DNA of 64,000 nt, taken from assembly GCA_905250125.1 (NCBI GenBank), contig CAJNOL010000345.1, positions 60,993 through 124,992 of the forward strand, given 5' to 3'. Under the pieces are notes generated by a model that had not been told where the DNA came from, searched no databases, and was given only the letters and a program-made list of their open reading frames with translations. Origin of the DNA: Rotaria sordida (taxonomy: Eukaryota > Rotifera > Eurotatoria > Philodinida > Philodinidae). The position numbers and the translations under genes were made by a program. Positions 10,045 through 22,450 of this stretch are shown here, piece by piece (position 1 is the first letter of the stretch; every line of letters starts with the position of its first letter).

Positions 10045-12009
10045 TACGTTCCTAATGCAATTAGATAGAACTTAATATTTTATGCTATCAAATCTATCAT
10101 TTTTTAAGATTGACTTGAAATAATATAATAAACTGTATTAATAAAAGAAAAACAAAATCAATATTAAATTTACATCTATTCCAGTTTCCTTTCTGTTGAT
10201 ATTTAGCAATAGGAATCTTTTTAATCTTATAAAAAAACTAAGCTGATTTCGGACATCTTCTATTAATGAAGTTGACAAATAGATCCATAGTTTTGTAATA
10301 TAGAGTAATACTATAACTAGAAAAAAGGTGTAGGAAGACCTCAGTTTCCTGATTATGTCTATAGAGAAGGTCCAAGTTTCTATTTAAGTGGAAATGAACT
10401 CTCTATCTCCTGCCTAGTTACGTCACTGATATAGAAGTCTTTTTTTTAATGATATTATATGTGTATGAAAAATTCAATAATTGAATATCATTCTGTAAGT
10501 ATTTTTTTTCTATTTAAAAATCAATCATCATCCCTATGAGTTCGAATCTATGGCTATGTTTTAATACTCTTTTCAATAAAAAAAAGTCAGATGAATATTT
10601 TTAGAATAATTTTTGATAGAAATAGGATACAATGCTGCGATTTTCATCGTTGAAATAAGGAGATGAAGTAACATTGAATTGTATATTATAGATTCTCCTA
10701 AGATGTCTTGTAAAGTATTTTTTTGATTAATTTTCTAAAACTAGTACCGAAAAACTAGTTTCTTATAGAATAATAAAAAAAAAACAAAAAAAGTGATTTT
10801 TTTTTTACAGCAATAACTTGAAAAATCAGTCGAGAGTTTTGAATCAAATACCAATAACTCCTCAATGATTAAATGTAAAAATCTGAGACTTGTTTAGTTT
10901 TTTTTTTAGATCTTCGATTGACGATTTCAATACACACCTAATAATTGAAAATACAATGTAGTCACCTCACAGAGTACATTAATTTTCAGAAAAGATCGAT
11001 TGAAAATCTTCAAAAACACCAGCTTACAAAATCATTTCTTCTTTCTAAAGCTGAAAATTCGTCGTTATCTATCTTGTTTCCGTCAAAAGCTATTCAAAAA
11101 ATAACTATCTGTCTTCTCTTTTGAAATGACCACTAAGAACTAGGTACATACAATTTTGTAAATTTCTATCCATGTTAATAGTATAATATAAAAAAGTTCA
11201 AATAATACTACAAAAATATTTCTATCTACTATGCCTACAGATAATGTACTGCATGAATTATAGACCGCTAACAATATCAATACAAACAATCTTTCGAACT
11301 GTTTTTTTGCTGTCAAAAACAGTTCGAAAATCTTTTGAACCTACTACTTAAATACTACTGCTTAATTGTACAAGTAAACAAAAACAATCTTTATATTTAA
11401 TATATAGAATATTTCGAAAACAGCAAAAACACACATTTATTATACTTTGTCTTCAAAATAAAGAATTAACATTGATCGTTTTCATTACAATTACATTAGT
11501 ATCCTGAACGAGTATGACTTTTCGCAACTGGATCCGAACCGAAGCTAACCCACATCAAGCAGATACTTTCACAGTTCCAATACGGCTTTCAAACATTTGT
11601 TTTATATGAAAAAGTATACTATTTAATTTCTTCTGTAAATAATAACAAAAAAAGAGATCATCTCAAATTTCACAAAAAACAACAAATGATTCAGAATTTA
11701 CTTGGTATTTTTCTGCTTCTAAAATCCAAGCCATTTCGCTAAGTATACACTTGCTTATTGTTGATGACGCTGAAATGGAACACAATGTTGATGCCAAGCG
11801 TCATTATTGTGAATACATGAATGAATGCTTTTTCCATCACACGATAATACGTTTTCATTTTTTTAATAATTCATTTTCCTCTTCATGTATTCAGTTACTT
11901 TGTCATATGGTTCATCATCATTTGTAGATGAATTTTCATTAAAAACGAATTCTTTTAGTCAAACAATAAAATTTTCTCCCTGTATGACCTGTTCTCAAGT
12001 ACAAAGTGA
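10045..12009. other. AT-rich intergenic stretch
   Basis: No exon was supported. The one structural feature noticed is the short perfect hairpin at 11292-11329, listed separately. Confidence 0.5.
11292..11329. repeat. 15-bp perfect inverted repeat with 8-nt loop
   Basis: TTTCGAACTGTTTTT at 11292-11306 is followed by the loop TTGCTGTC and the exact reverse complement AAAAACAGTTCGAAA at 11315-11329. No gene is nearby on either strand. Confidence 0.7.
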
Positions 12010-12728
12010 TTAAAAATGTTTTTCCAGGAGGAGTAACGTTATGATTTCAAATAACATCAACAACACATTTTATATCAAACTAAAGCATATCGAAAATAGG
12101 ATTTATCAATACTAAATAGTAAGAATTATGGCAATTTTTCAGTGTCGAATTCAGAAAATTTCGAAAATTTTACATCATGTCAACGAAGAAAAATTCCTTT
12201 TATGAGGCCGTTCAAACTACATCTTATTTAAAATGATGAATATCATAAAGTAATATTCAGTATGACGACCATGAGCGTTTTTGCAGCGAGAATATGAGAC
12301 GAATACCAACATAAAATAATTTCAAATAGGTCAGTGTCTGTTTCCATGTTTGTCAAAACATATTTCATGTCTTTTTTTTTAGAGATTCTTCATCATAACG
12401 AATATGTTCTGTCTCTAATAGCAATTTTCTTCAGCTTCATTTTTGATTATTGTTCCAATATTTCCAGGTCAGATATCCAGTAGTTTGTAATATTCATCAT
12501 GTTAAATGAGATATAATTTGAACAGCCCCATAAAAGGAATTTTTCTTTGTTGATATGGTGTAAAAGTTGACGAATTTCATGAATTTGACACTGAAAAGTT
12601 TCTATAATCCTTATTATTTAATATTGATAGATTCCATTTGTGACGCGCTTTGATTTAATATAAAATTTGTTGACGATGTTATTTGAAATCATAGAGTTAC
12701 TCTTCCTGGAAAAAAACATTTTTATCCA
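12010..12728. mobile_element. Fold-back element, arms about 245 bp
   Basis: The left arm (about 12010-12255) and right arm (about 12488-12728) are inverted copies of one another, with substitutions. Landmarks: TTTTTCCAGGAGGAGTAAC on the left pairs with the complement of GTTACTCTTCCTGGAAAAA on the right. GATTTCAAATAACATC, CAGTGTC.AATTCA and GAAAAATTCCTTTTATG also recur in inverted order. The spacer is about 230 bp with no open frame. It is probably a non-autonomous DNA element; I could not define a target duplication. Confidence 0.75.
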
Positions 12729-14173
12729 TCATATACAATAAATTGCTCAGTCATGACCGACTCTGGTTTTCACTTCTATTCTTTTATATAAATTAGGGGT
12801 TGAAAAAGTAAAAAAAATAAATTTTCGAAACATCGAGACCTTATTAATTGTCTGGTCGGGTTCGGGTTATGAAATCATGTCCGACACCCGTAGCGAGTAT
12901 CAGATACCCAATCTGGTTGCAGGACACTAAATTATATATTCAATCAATTTTCATATTGCACGGGCCACTCTATTTTTAATTCGAATATAATATAGTAAAA
13001 CTTTAGATAAAATCAAATTACTCAATATGAAAAAGAAAAAAGTTCATTGACGATATAAAACTATTTCTTTCCTCAATACTTTGTTGATTTTTTCAAAAAA
13101 CTTTATGCGTAATAAACATTTACCATTTGACATTTTCAACCGGAATTAAAATCTATGTAACCTCATCACCGGTTATATATATATATATATAGACATATAA
13201 ATATTACGAAAAAAAGTACATATATTAACAGAATGTCTAATATAATTAAAGTAAACAGATATATCGAAAAACGAAAGAGAGAATATTGTTCCGATTTCCG
13301 TCGTATGTCAATAAGTTTATTCAAATAAATTCAAGTCATTTAATCTTTCGTTATCACAAATTGCCTTGAAGCAATTCTATTTACTTTTTGAATTGACAGT
13401 CTTCGAAAAAATATTTCACCTTTGATGTTTTCTTCGGGAAGAAAAAAAAACAGAAAAGAAAATCAATCCATTTTTTTTTTCTTCATCTCAAACATTTTTA
13501 TTTTCATAAATTCTTTTCATAACAGATTAATCAACTTGTTCAAAGAGAATCATATATATATTTTAAAGAAGCCATCATTTATTATCAATATGACCTTGAC
13601 AACTATGACTTTTTTTTTTTTTCGTTAGACATACTCCGCATTTATATTTTCATTTTTTTTTTTTTTTCGTCGCAAAAATTTCTTTTTCTTTTTTTAATTC
13701 ATATATTAAAGCTGCTATTTTTCTCACCATTTTACTGATATGATGAAGTGTTCTGATAACTGTTCACTCTTTCATTCGTTGATAAGATTTGACAAATAGG
13801 AAAAAGTACAAGAAAAAGAAATCGAACAAGCACGTGTCCATGTCTACTTCCTTCTTTCATCATTGATATTCTTCAAAACTATATCCATTACTAAGCAAAG
13901 ACATGAACATACAATTATAAGATAGAAGAAAAAGAGCCGAAGGCGTGGTTACTAAACAATATATATATACATATATATGAAACTACTATAATCGTTTTCT
14001 TTGATATCTATTCATATTGATCCATTTTGTTAAAGATCAAATAAGCTTTAAATTCTAATAATATACATGATTATTTTAATACTTTATTTGAACTAAAATT
14101 CAATATTCATTGCTCTTTTACAAATCGTGTTTTTTTTTTCTACGATTTTTTTTTTGTTTTAACAAAACAAAAA
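12729..14173. other. AT-rich intergenic stretch downstream of PTF1A
   Basis: It holds poly-T and TA microsatellite tracts (near 13173-13190) and no open frame with protein-like content. A C/G-rich decayed repeat string lies near 12853-12900. Confidence 0.45.
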
Positions 14174-17086
14174 TCAAAATGAAAACATTGTCTGATATTC
14201 AGGTATATGATGATGATGATGATGATAATGATCAAAACCATGATTTGTCGAATAATAATTCATATGTGGATCAATACTAACTGTAGTCATCATTGGTGGT
14301 GGAAGATGTTGAGAATAAACATCGAATAATTGATGATGTTGTTGAATGTCATTCAATGATGAATCGGAAGATGATTGTTTTTCACTACCAATTGATGTTG
14401 CCATCGATCTCAATCGTTCATACCAAACATGATCATCTTCATAAATCGTTGTCTGTAATTGTTGTTGTTGTTGATTATTATAAACAGGCAAAAAATCATT
14501 TCCATTGATTGACATATCCCATTGTGATGAAATTTGTTGTAAATGATTCGAATTAAAACCAGTTGAATTTACATTTTCATCATCATCATCATTATTATTA
14601 TCACTATCATCACTATGAGTAATAGGAACTAATAAATGATTCTTTTTTGTTGATGTATGCATTGGAATATTTGAACATGTTGGTGATATTGATGTATTAG
14701 TTGAATTTGATGATGAAAGTATTTCAGGTATCCATACATTAGCTGTAATAACAATAATATCCGAATGATATATATTACAACCAGGTGCAACAATAGATGA
14801 ATGATGAACTAAATGATGTAATGATGCATCATACCATGAAAGAGAATGACCCAAAATAGTTTGTCCTTAATAAAAATAAAATAAAACATTAACGATTTTG
14901 TTAATATGAATAAAGAAATTTTATTTCATTGAACACCTTTTATTTTTCTCTAATCAACGGTGAGAATAAACAAGCCAAAGGCAAAATCAGAAAATAATCC
15001 ATAATATAAACACATCTTAGGGTTCTTTTTCTTTATTTTTTTTGTTTTTTGTTTTTTTCGATATCGGTTAGTATCATTCAAGATGATGGGCCACTTTTCA
15101 CTCTTTTATGTTATTGGATAGACAACTTGATTTTTTGCCCTATCGTATCATTTTGATATTGAAAAATACAAAACATACATAATATATCAAACAAAAATAG
15201 CGGTATAAACACTCATCGATTAGTCAAGAGGAACTAGTTAGAATGATGTAATAATAACCTAACGAATCAGAATAAGCAAAAACGACGACTAATTGATGGC
15301 GGCATATATTCTTTTATTTTTATGAGATGAACATAAGACAAAAAAGAGAGAAAGACAACCAAATCCAAATGAGATACGTGATGATTTACTTATATCGGTT
15401 AGTGTCACTATAGTAAAAGATCAAATGTAGACAAAGATTAGAACAAAAGTTTGACCGACTGATTCTAATGACTGTTGGATATTTATATGATAAATGGGCG
15501 GAGGCACGCGACCATTGACCAGCTGGGACAATAGGATAAGGGAAAAAACAATAGTTCGAGTATGAGCTTCTTTATTTAGATATACATATATATATAGACG
15601 AGAAAACAATTCTCATTAGTTTGAAATGATGATAAATGGATTTGAAGTGGAAACGATAGATACTTGTCTAGAGAGAAAGATAGAATAAACACTTTTATTT
15701 TTCATTTTTTTTCCCTCCTTCTTCTTGTCATCATCTCCGGCAGCTGATTTTTTATGTTACTAATTTTTATTTTTTTTCTCAAGTATATTGAATCATCATC
15801 ATTTGTCCATTTTTTCAACTAAATTGTTTGCTTCCTTTTTGTTTCAATCTGTTTATATTTAAACAGTCATCATATTCATCGTGTTGGCAAACAAACAATA
15901 ATAATGATGATGATGATAAAATTATCGACATATTCACACTGTTCAAGTGTTCGATTAGGAATATCTTATTTTTTCTTGCCTTAAGTCAACTCAATACAAA
16001 AAAAAAGTAAAAAATAAAAAATAAAAAGTATTCCCTAAAGAGAACTTAAGAATAACAAGAATAACTACTGTTTTTTTTTTGTCTAACGAAAAAAATGAAA
16101 AGAATCATGTTTTTATCTTACATGTGTATGTAAATAAATAAATAAATATATGATGAACAAAATCTAATGGGAGTTAATCGGATAGTTTGTAGATTTAAAT
16201 AAACATACATATGTTGTATCGAATAAAATATAGAAAAAACAAGACAACAACAAAAAAATAATTCACCGATTTGTTTGATGAATTAAAGAATACTTTATTC
16301 CGACTGGTTACTTACATAAGAGTCATAGAAAAAAAAAAAAAAGAAAAAATGTTTGTTTGATCTATTAACGCTTATTAATTTAATTCATCAAATCTAATTG
16401 GATATGTTCTTACCTTGATCATTATTGTCATTAGTTATTGGTGTACAATCAAGAATAATTTTTTTTCTTGTTAATACAGGACAATTATTACCATGAGGAT
16501 GAGATGGATGTGAACGAAAACGATGTGATGGTTGAGGTAATGGATGTATTGAATCTGTTTGTGATGTACTAGTTAATAAACGATTAAGAAAAGCTATATA
16601 ATCAATAGCTAAACGAAGTGTATCAACTTTTGATAAACGTTTTTCATATGGATGTACAGGTATATGTGTACGTAAACCTTCAAAAGCATCATTTATTGAT
16701 TGCATACGTTTTCTTTCACGTAAATTAGCTGCATGACGTTGACCTGAATTTTGATTATTATCAATTTGATTAACATCATCAATATCATATGTATCAAAAC
16801 TATCATATGTATGAATTAATTTACTTGATCGTTTAATATTTGATCGTTTTTTAATTGAAATTGATTTTCGACCATTATTTCGTTTTGATGATGATAATGT
16901 TGTTGATCGATTGTTATATTTTTTTTGTGTGGCTGTTGTTGTTGTTGATTGACGATGATGATGATGATGGTTAGAATAATTTACCATCATTTCATTATCG
17001 TCATCATCAAATTCATCACTTTCATGATCAGAAAATACTTTCGAAGGTGTTGGCATTTGATCAGTTTGATTTAATAATAAACGCAT
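14174..17086 (-). CDS. PTF1A: PTF1A-like bHLH transcription factor (two exons)
   Basis: Exon 1 is 17086-16414 and exon 2 is 14865-14174, joined across a 1.55-kb intron (caag|gtaaga ... attaag|gaca, phase 1) to give 454 aa. Residues about 115-175 are a bHLH domain: the basic region [19 protein letters not shown], then [20 protein letters not shown] and [16 protein letters not shown]. The phrases [22 protein letters not shown] and [12 protein letters not shown] are near-diagnostic of PTF1A. Exon 2 opens with [13 protein letters not shown] and then ANVWIPE, matching the conserved C-terminal box of vertebrate PTF1A (GHSLSW..AKVWTPE), the region that contacts RBPJ. The protein is nuclear; in vertebrates it forms the PTF1 trimer with an E-protein and RBPJ and specifies pancreatic acinar and inhibitory neuronal fates. 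The rest is low complexity (poly-H, poly-Q, poly-D, Ser). The start is the first ATG, followed by an acidic DDDDNE region. Confidence 0.92.
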
Positions 17087-20000
17087 TGATAGTATTTATG
17101 TTTGATAAATAAAAAAAAGTCGTTGGAGAATAATCTAATCTTTTTTTTTCTCCTTCTTCTTCTTCGTCTCTCTTTTGCAAGCAATAACAATAATATCAAT
17201 GCAAATATATGAAGACGGGAGCAATCCAATAACAGGATAGGATAGACAAGAAAAATAGTGACCAATAAGAAACATAATAGAAAAAATATTTCTATGTACT
17301 TTAAGTGTAAGTAAAAGAATGAGAAAGGACAAAAAAAATCTTGATCACTATATAAAAGAAAATTAGAATCTTATTTTTTTATTTTCATTATTTTCTTCAT
17401 ATTGATTCCTTACTTACTCATATAGAAAATACGAAAATAATGATAGTTATTTCTTGTATGTTTTGATTTACATACATATATATATATATGGGTAAAACTA
17501 TACCACAGATTTTTCTTGTTCGCACAAACCTTTTTTTCTCATCTCTCTCTTTCTCGAAAAATCCGGTTTTGTTCCCAGCAGTTAATTAATCAAAATTATG
17601 AATCATTATTTTCATTTAAATATAAGAAAAAAATAAAAGATTTCATCATCGTTCATTATAAACGGATGTTTTTACCTGAGATTATGATTAGCAATGCTTG
17701 ATTACTTTTCTCAATGATGACGATGATGATGATATGTGTGTATATATGCTTGAAATTAAACGACACTCAATAGTGAACATATAGTGCATACACGAGTCTC
17801 CTTCAGGGCACTAAATATAGCCAATGAAGAAAAAGATCAACCACCGTAAGCAACTTCGAACTGATCATATAGTTGTTAATCTCTTGACGAACAATACATG
17901 AATTACGTATTTTTATTGTATTGAATTGAATGAAAGGAGGAGAATTGAATGTGTGTCATATCAAATTTGATTTTTTACTTTTCTCTGCTTCATTCAAGTG
18001 TTTGACTGTATAATTGCAGGTGGGTGGAACAAGGAACAGTTAATTAAAAAAAAAATATATATATATTCTTCTATTCGAGCTCAATAACAAAAAGAAAATA
18101 ACACCTGGTTATATCGACTAAATGACAACTAATCATATGTTTACTAAATGGTATTGTTATTTCAGCGTGAACATGACCATACTTTGTTAACGGATAATTT
18201 ACTCAAGCGATATATGTTCGTCTTTCGTTTCTTGACAAACATAGTTATTTGTCTATTGAATATTAAGAAAAAAGAAAAGATCTGTAAATTAATATTCATA
18301 CTGATTGAAAAGCTAAATGATACTTGACTTAAGAGAAAAACAATTTTATAGATGCAGTTTAGGACAAGAATAAAATGGAAAATTTCTTAAATTGTAATAG
18401 TTTTTTTGTAATGTAAAAGTCAATTAGCAAGCTTTTCAGTCATGTTTGATTGACTTAGAAGATAATTTCATGTTAATTCGTGGATCTCATTTTGTGAAAT
18501 ATATTAATTTAAAAAAAAAATACATTTATCTATTACAATAAATTAGAAAATTTATTTGTCAATTTAATTGTATATCGTACTGCTTTATGAAACTTTTTAT
18601 AAAAAAAAAGTAACGAGTTATCCAATAGAGAGAGATATTGCTCTTATGCGCATATGTTGCTCTATATCTTCTTTTTTATACCAAAAACTCTAGAAATTCA
18701 TAAACAAATAACTTTTATTATAATAAAATCCAAAGATCTAGATGATGATGATTAGATTTAGAAAATTGATCAATAATAGAATCAACTTTACATCTGAATC
18801 TTGATTAATATTCTACATAACTAATTCGTGAAGCCTTGTTTCTGATATTATTCACTTTTGAACTTACTTTTTGTTTGAAAAAATCAGTCTTAAAAATAAA
18901 AAGAAATTTTACATGTTATCAGTATATATGGTGGATTTTTTTAGTAAGATATTTAGTGGAAAGATTAGATCTTTCCTAGAAAAAATTCTTGATAGACACT
19001 AAGATTGTCATTGCTTCAGTTAGAGTTGTAACGCTGCTTTATTTTGAAAGTAATCAACAATTATAATAGGATTAAACAAGATTGACATCTCTCATCGACT
19101 GTCTCAATTTCAAAATTGTAATTCATTTCTGCAAATATTTATTAGAGAAACTTTCGGAAAGACTTATTTATTTCTTCTGTTTACAAGGGATTGGTAATTA
19201 GGAAGCTGCGAGTTTCAACTCGAGTTTTTTTTTCTGCCAATATCTAGTACTCTTTGTGTTCTTGTTATTCACTTTCTCATCATTCGATGCTTAATAAATT
19301 AGAATTTTTTGTTTAATTGAAAAGAGTATTATCTTAACAAAAAAAAAAAAGGCAATTGAACAGTTATTTGATAAATAAAAATCGTCAAAGCAACAATAAC
19401 AACCAAAATCTTCATTTGTAAGGAATAGTTTTAGTTGTATTTCTGTAAGTGAAATCAAGTAAGCAAGGAGCTGCAAGTTCATGTTTTTTGTGAAGCCGGA
19501 CTCGGGTCTGAAAAGACCAACAGTTCTCTACTGATGATTACTGAACTGTCCAATAATGTTCTTATGTGATACATATTTTCTATGTTGTTAGTCATTTTAA
19601 CTAAACGATAATTCTGATAATCTGACAGTGAAATAAATAAATTTCAAACTAAAATTAATAAACTTGAAAGTTATATGAATGATGTTTAGAAATTTTCGAT
19701 GAATAATAATAATCTTTTTTTTTTTTTATGAGAAATATTTTGATAATTTATAATTTGAATAATATTAACTTGGAATCTGAATTATAAATGGAAGATTTAT
19801 TCAACTCTATATAAACCAAACAGAATTATTTCAATTATATACAAACCATTTTCATTATATATAAAAAGAATCAACAGATTTTTATATTTGACATGCTATG
19901 GGAAATCAGTTATTTCCAAATTGAAATATCTTTTTTTTGTACCGATCAAAAAGATGTTTTTTCATGAACTATACGGTTTTTATATAATGAAGAATTGTGA

Positions 20001-21319
20001 ATAATTTAAATCCACAACACATTGTCGTAGTATAAACATCTTTGAATTATTTGGTTAAGTTGCATACATTTCGTATATGAAATTTTTATGGCAAATATAC
20101 GCAAGAGAAAAATAAAGTCATCAGAACTCAGTTGAGTACAATTGTTTGAGTCGAAATCAAATAAAAAGCCAATGATTGTTTTTTCTTTTTGATAAATTTT
20201 CAATGTCAAAATAATCTTCTAATATTCAACGATATTTTCATGAAACACATGTTGAACATATAGAAAATGAGAAGTTTTAAAAAGAATCGATGTTAGACAA
20301 GTAAATGAGTAGAAAAACTATTCATTCATTCTTGTTAGTACTAGGTTTCTTTTCTCTATGACTTCATGATAAATCCAACTGTATATCTTAATACATATGA
20401 TCGAATTTGTCTATAATTGATGCATAAAGATTTTAACCATTTGAGTTGTTATTCTGGTTTTTTTTTTATCAAGTACAAAGACCTGGCGAAGACAAAAAAA
20501 AGTAAAGGGTGGAAGAAAAAAATTTCTATGAGCTGGAAAGGTACATATGCAACTTTGTTTTTTAATCGAAATGCAAGATTTTTTTTTTCATTCTACAATC
20601 TCTTTTTTTTTCAACGAAAAAGAACGATTTTTACTTGGAGACAAAAATGAAAATTTTCTCAAAGAGGAGGCAGGTTCGCAGCTTCTGTCGCCACATCTTT
20701 GATTAGATACTAAATTAAGATAGATGAATCTTTTTTCAAGTCATTAAAATAGATAAAATATTTATAAAAATACTTTCGACAATAATTATTTTAATGTACG
20801 AAGAATAAAGAATACTCCTGCCTGTTGGTAACTTTGCTGTATAGGGTACTACCTAGTGACAAATTCAATAGTTCGATATCTTTCCTAGAACCAATACTAG
20901 CTGTAGCTCTAGACAGAAGGTTGAACTAACAGAAGAATCCTTGTACTCAATTGCTTGAGCTCCCCATACACACTAACTAGCTACAAGAGCACCTGTCTGT
21001 ATATCACAACATTGTCAACATGCTATCGGGCAGGTGATCCGAGGGAAACAATTGTTAGTGACTTGTCCCAAATCATTCTATGACTGCTGATACTGAGATT
21101 TGAACACAACATTTTGTAAATAACAATGACGACTAACTTTAAGAATGGTGGTAAACAGTCATGTTAAAAAGACCAAATGGTGTATTTTGAATCGTTCAAA
21201 CAAGTATCATCTGTTAAAACAAACAAAAAAATATAAAAAAGACTAATTAAATTATATATTTAAAATATAAAGATAAATATTCATATTTTAAGTCTCATGA
21301 AACAGCTTGAAATATCAAA
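17087..21319. other. Large intergenic region (4.2 kb), upstream of PTF1A and downstream of the TRIM-like gene
   Basis: I see no supported exon. Short open frames are A/T-run shadows. Features: a GATGAT microsatellite near 17717-17731, poly-T tracts, and the less AT-rich block at about 20810-21160, listed separately. The region next to 17086 is the likely regulatory region of PTF1A, but no specific sites were identified. Confidence 0.45.
20810..21160 (-). repeat. Candidate SINE-like or other dispersed repeat (higher GC block)
   Basis: This block is clearly less AT-rich than its surroundings and has no open frame. On the minus strand it contains TGTTCAAATCTCAG, similar to a Pol III B box (GGTTCRANTCC), followed by TTTGGGACAAGTCACTAAC. 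No A box was found at the right distance, so the tRNA-derived origin is only a suggestion. Confidence 0.25.
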
Positions 21320-22450
21320 TTACACTTTTCGATGTTCACTTAATCTACTTGATAAATTTTCTCTCGTTAAACTTAATGTACCACCTATAATCCGTATTGA
21401 ATCACCACGACGATGTAAAACAACAAGTATTTTCCATGGAAAAGGACATGCTCGAATATCGATTGGTAAATGAAGAAGTCTTTTTGTTCGATGATGTTTA
21501 AGAAAAATCTGTTTTCGTTCACAATCCAATGTTAATGTGAGATCATCTTTTGATCGAATAATTTTATCTTTTTCTACTCGATTATCTTTTTCACCATTTA
21601 CAATAGGACAGTCAAAATTCCACCAACCATTTGCAGATACTGATTCTAAAACTCGTTTCTTATTCTTTTGTGATGCAGTAATAATACCGAAAAAAGGTGA
21701 ATCATAAAATTTTTCAAGAATACGAAAACGAATATGATGTGTTCCTGTTGAATAAACATTAATACCATAAATACTTGAATCACCTAACCAAGCGCCTGAA
21801 TATGTCGCTATAACACCATCTTCAAATAGTGTAGTTGATCCAATAGCATCGTCAAATTTTTCTCGAATAAGAAGATGTGATTCTTCAACATTAATCGATG
21901 AATTATCGAGTATAGGCGTTGAATGTGTCATCGAATTAGATTGTATTTCTCCTAATTTAACTAGATGAATAATATCTATATCATCATTATTCATAATGTT
22001 AACAATAGGTAATTGTTCAATTTTGCTACGATATTCTTCTGATTGTTGAGTCCACGTTTTGAGATCAATTTCTGTATAATCATCTGTTTGTTGACATGAT
22101 CGAAGTTCATTTGTTATTCTTTCAAGTGGTATTTTTACCTCAATATTATTTCGATCAATCCATCGTTGTATTTCACTTCGAGCATTTTCAGCAGCAAGAC
22201 AAATTTTTGCAATTGATTCTTGTTCCCATTTATCAATCATAGAGAGAACAGATTGTGCTTCATTTTCTTGATTTAAACTATTTCGTATAAGATCAAGTTC
22301 TTCAGCAAGATTTTCTATTTTTTTCGAAAGTATTTCACGATGTTCATCAATATGTTTAGCACAAAATGCTTTTCGACATCCACGACATGTGAAGACATCA
22401 CCATGTTTGCGACATGTGGCACAAGATTTCTTTACAGTAGTCGATGCCAT
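21320..22450 (-). CDS. TRIM-like protein: B-box zinc finger, coiled coil, C-terminal SPRY-like domain
   Basis: A single exon encodes 376 aa from ATG 22450 (MASTTVKKSC). The frame stays open nine codons further upstream, but without an ATG and across an acceptor-like TTATTATAG, so 22450 is preferred. Residues about 10-40 form a B-box-type zinc site: CATCRKHGDVFTCRGC, then FCAKHIDEHRE. A helical, charged segment rich in E, K, L and I follows (about 40-170), as in a TRIM coiled coil. The C-terminal half, from about residue 215, has the look of a SPRY/B30.2-like beta sandwich: VIATYSGAWLG, GIN-YSTGTHHIRFRI, FFGIITAS and SANGWWNFDCP. There is no RING, so it is not a complete TRIM ligase by itself. 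B-box plus coiled-coil proteins of this kind usually bind partner proteins through the C-terminal domain. The specific role is unknown. Confidence 0.82.
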   Translation of the reverse strand: MASTTVKKSCATCRKHGDVFTCRGCRKAFCAKHIDEHREILSKKIENLAEELDLIRNSLNQENEAQSVLSMIDKWEQESIAKICLAAENARSEIQRWIDRNNIEVKIPLERITNELRSCQQTDDYTEIDLKTWTQQSEEYRSKIEQLPIVNIMNNDDIDIIHLVKLGEIQSNSMTHSTPILDNSSINVEESHLLIREKFDDAIGSTTLFEDGVIATYSGAWLGDSSIYGINVYSTGTHHIRFRILEKFYDSPFFGIITASQKNKKRVLESVSANGWWNFDCPIVNGEKDNRVEKDKIIRSKDDLTLTLDCERKQIFLKHHRTKRLLHLPIDIRACPFPWKILVVLHRRGDSIRIIGGTLSLTRENLSSRLSEHRKV

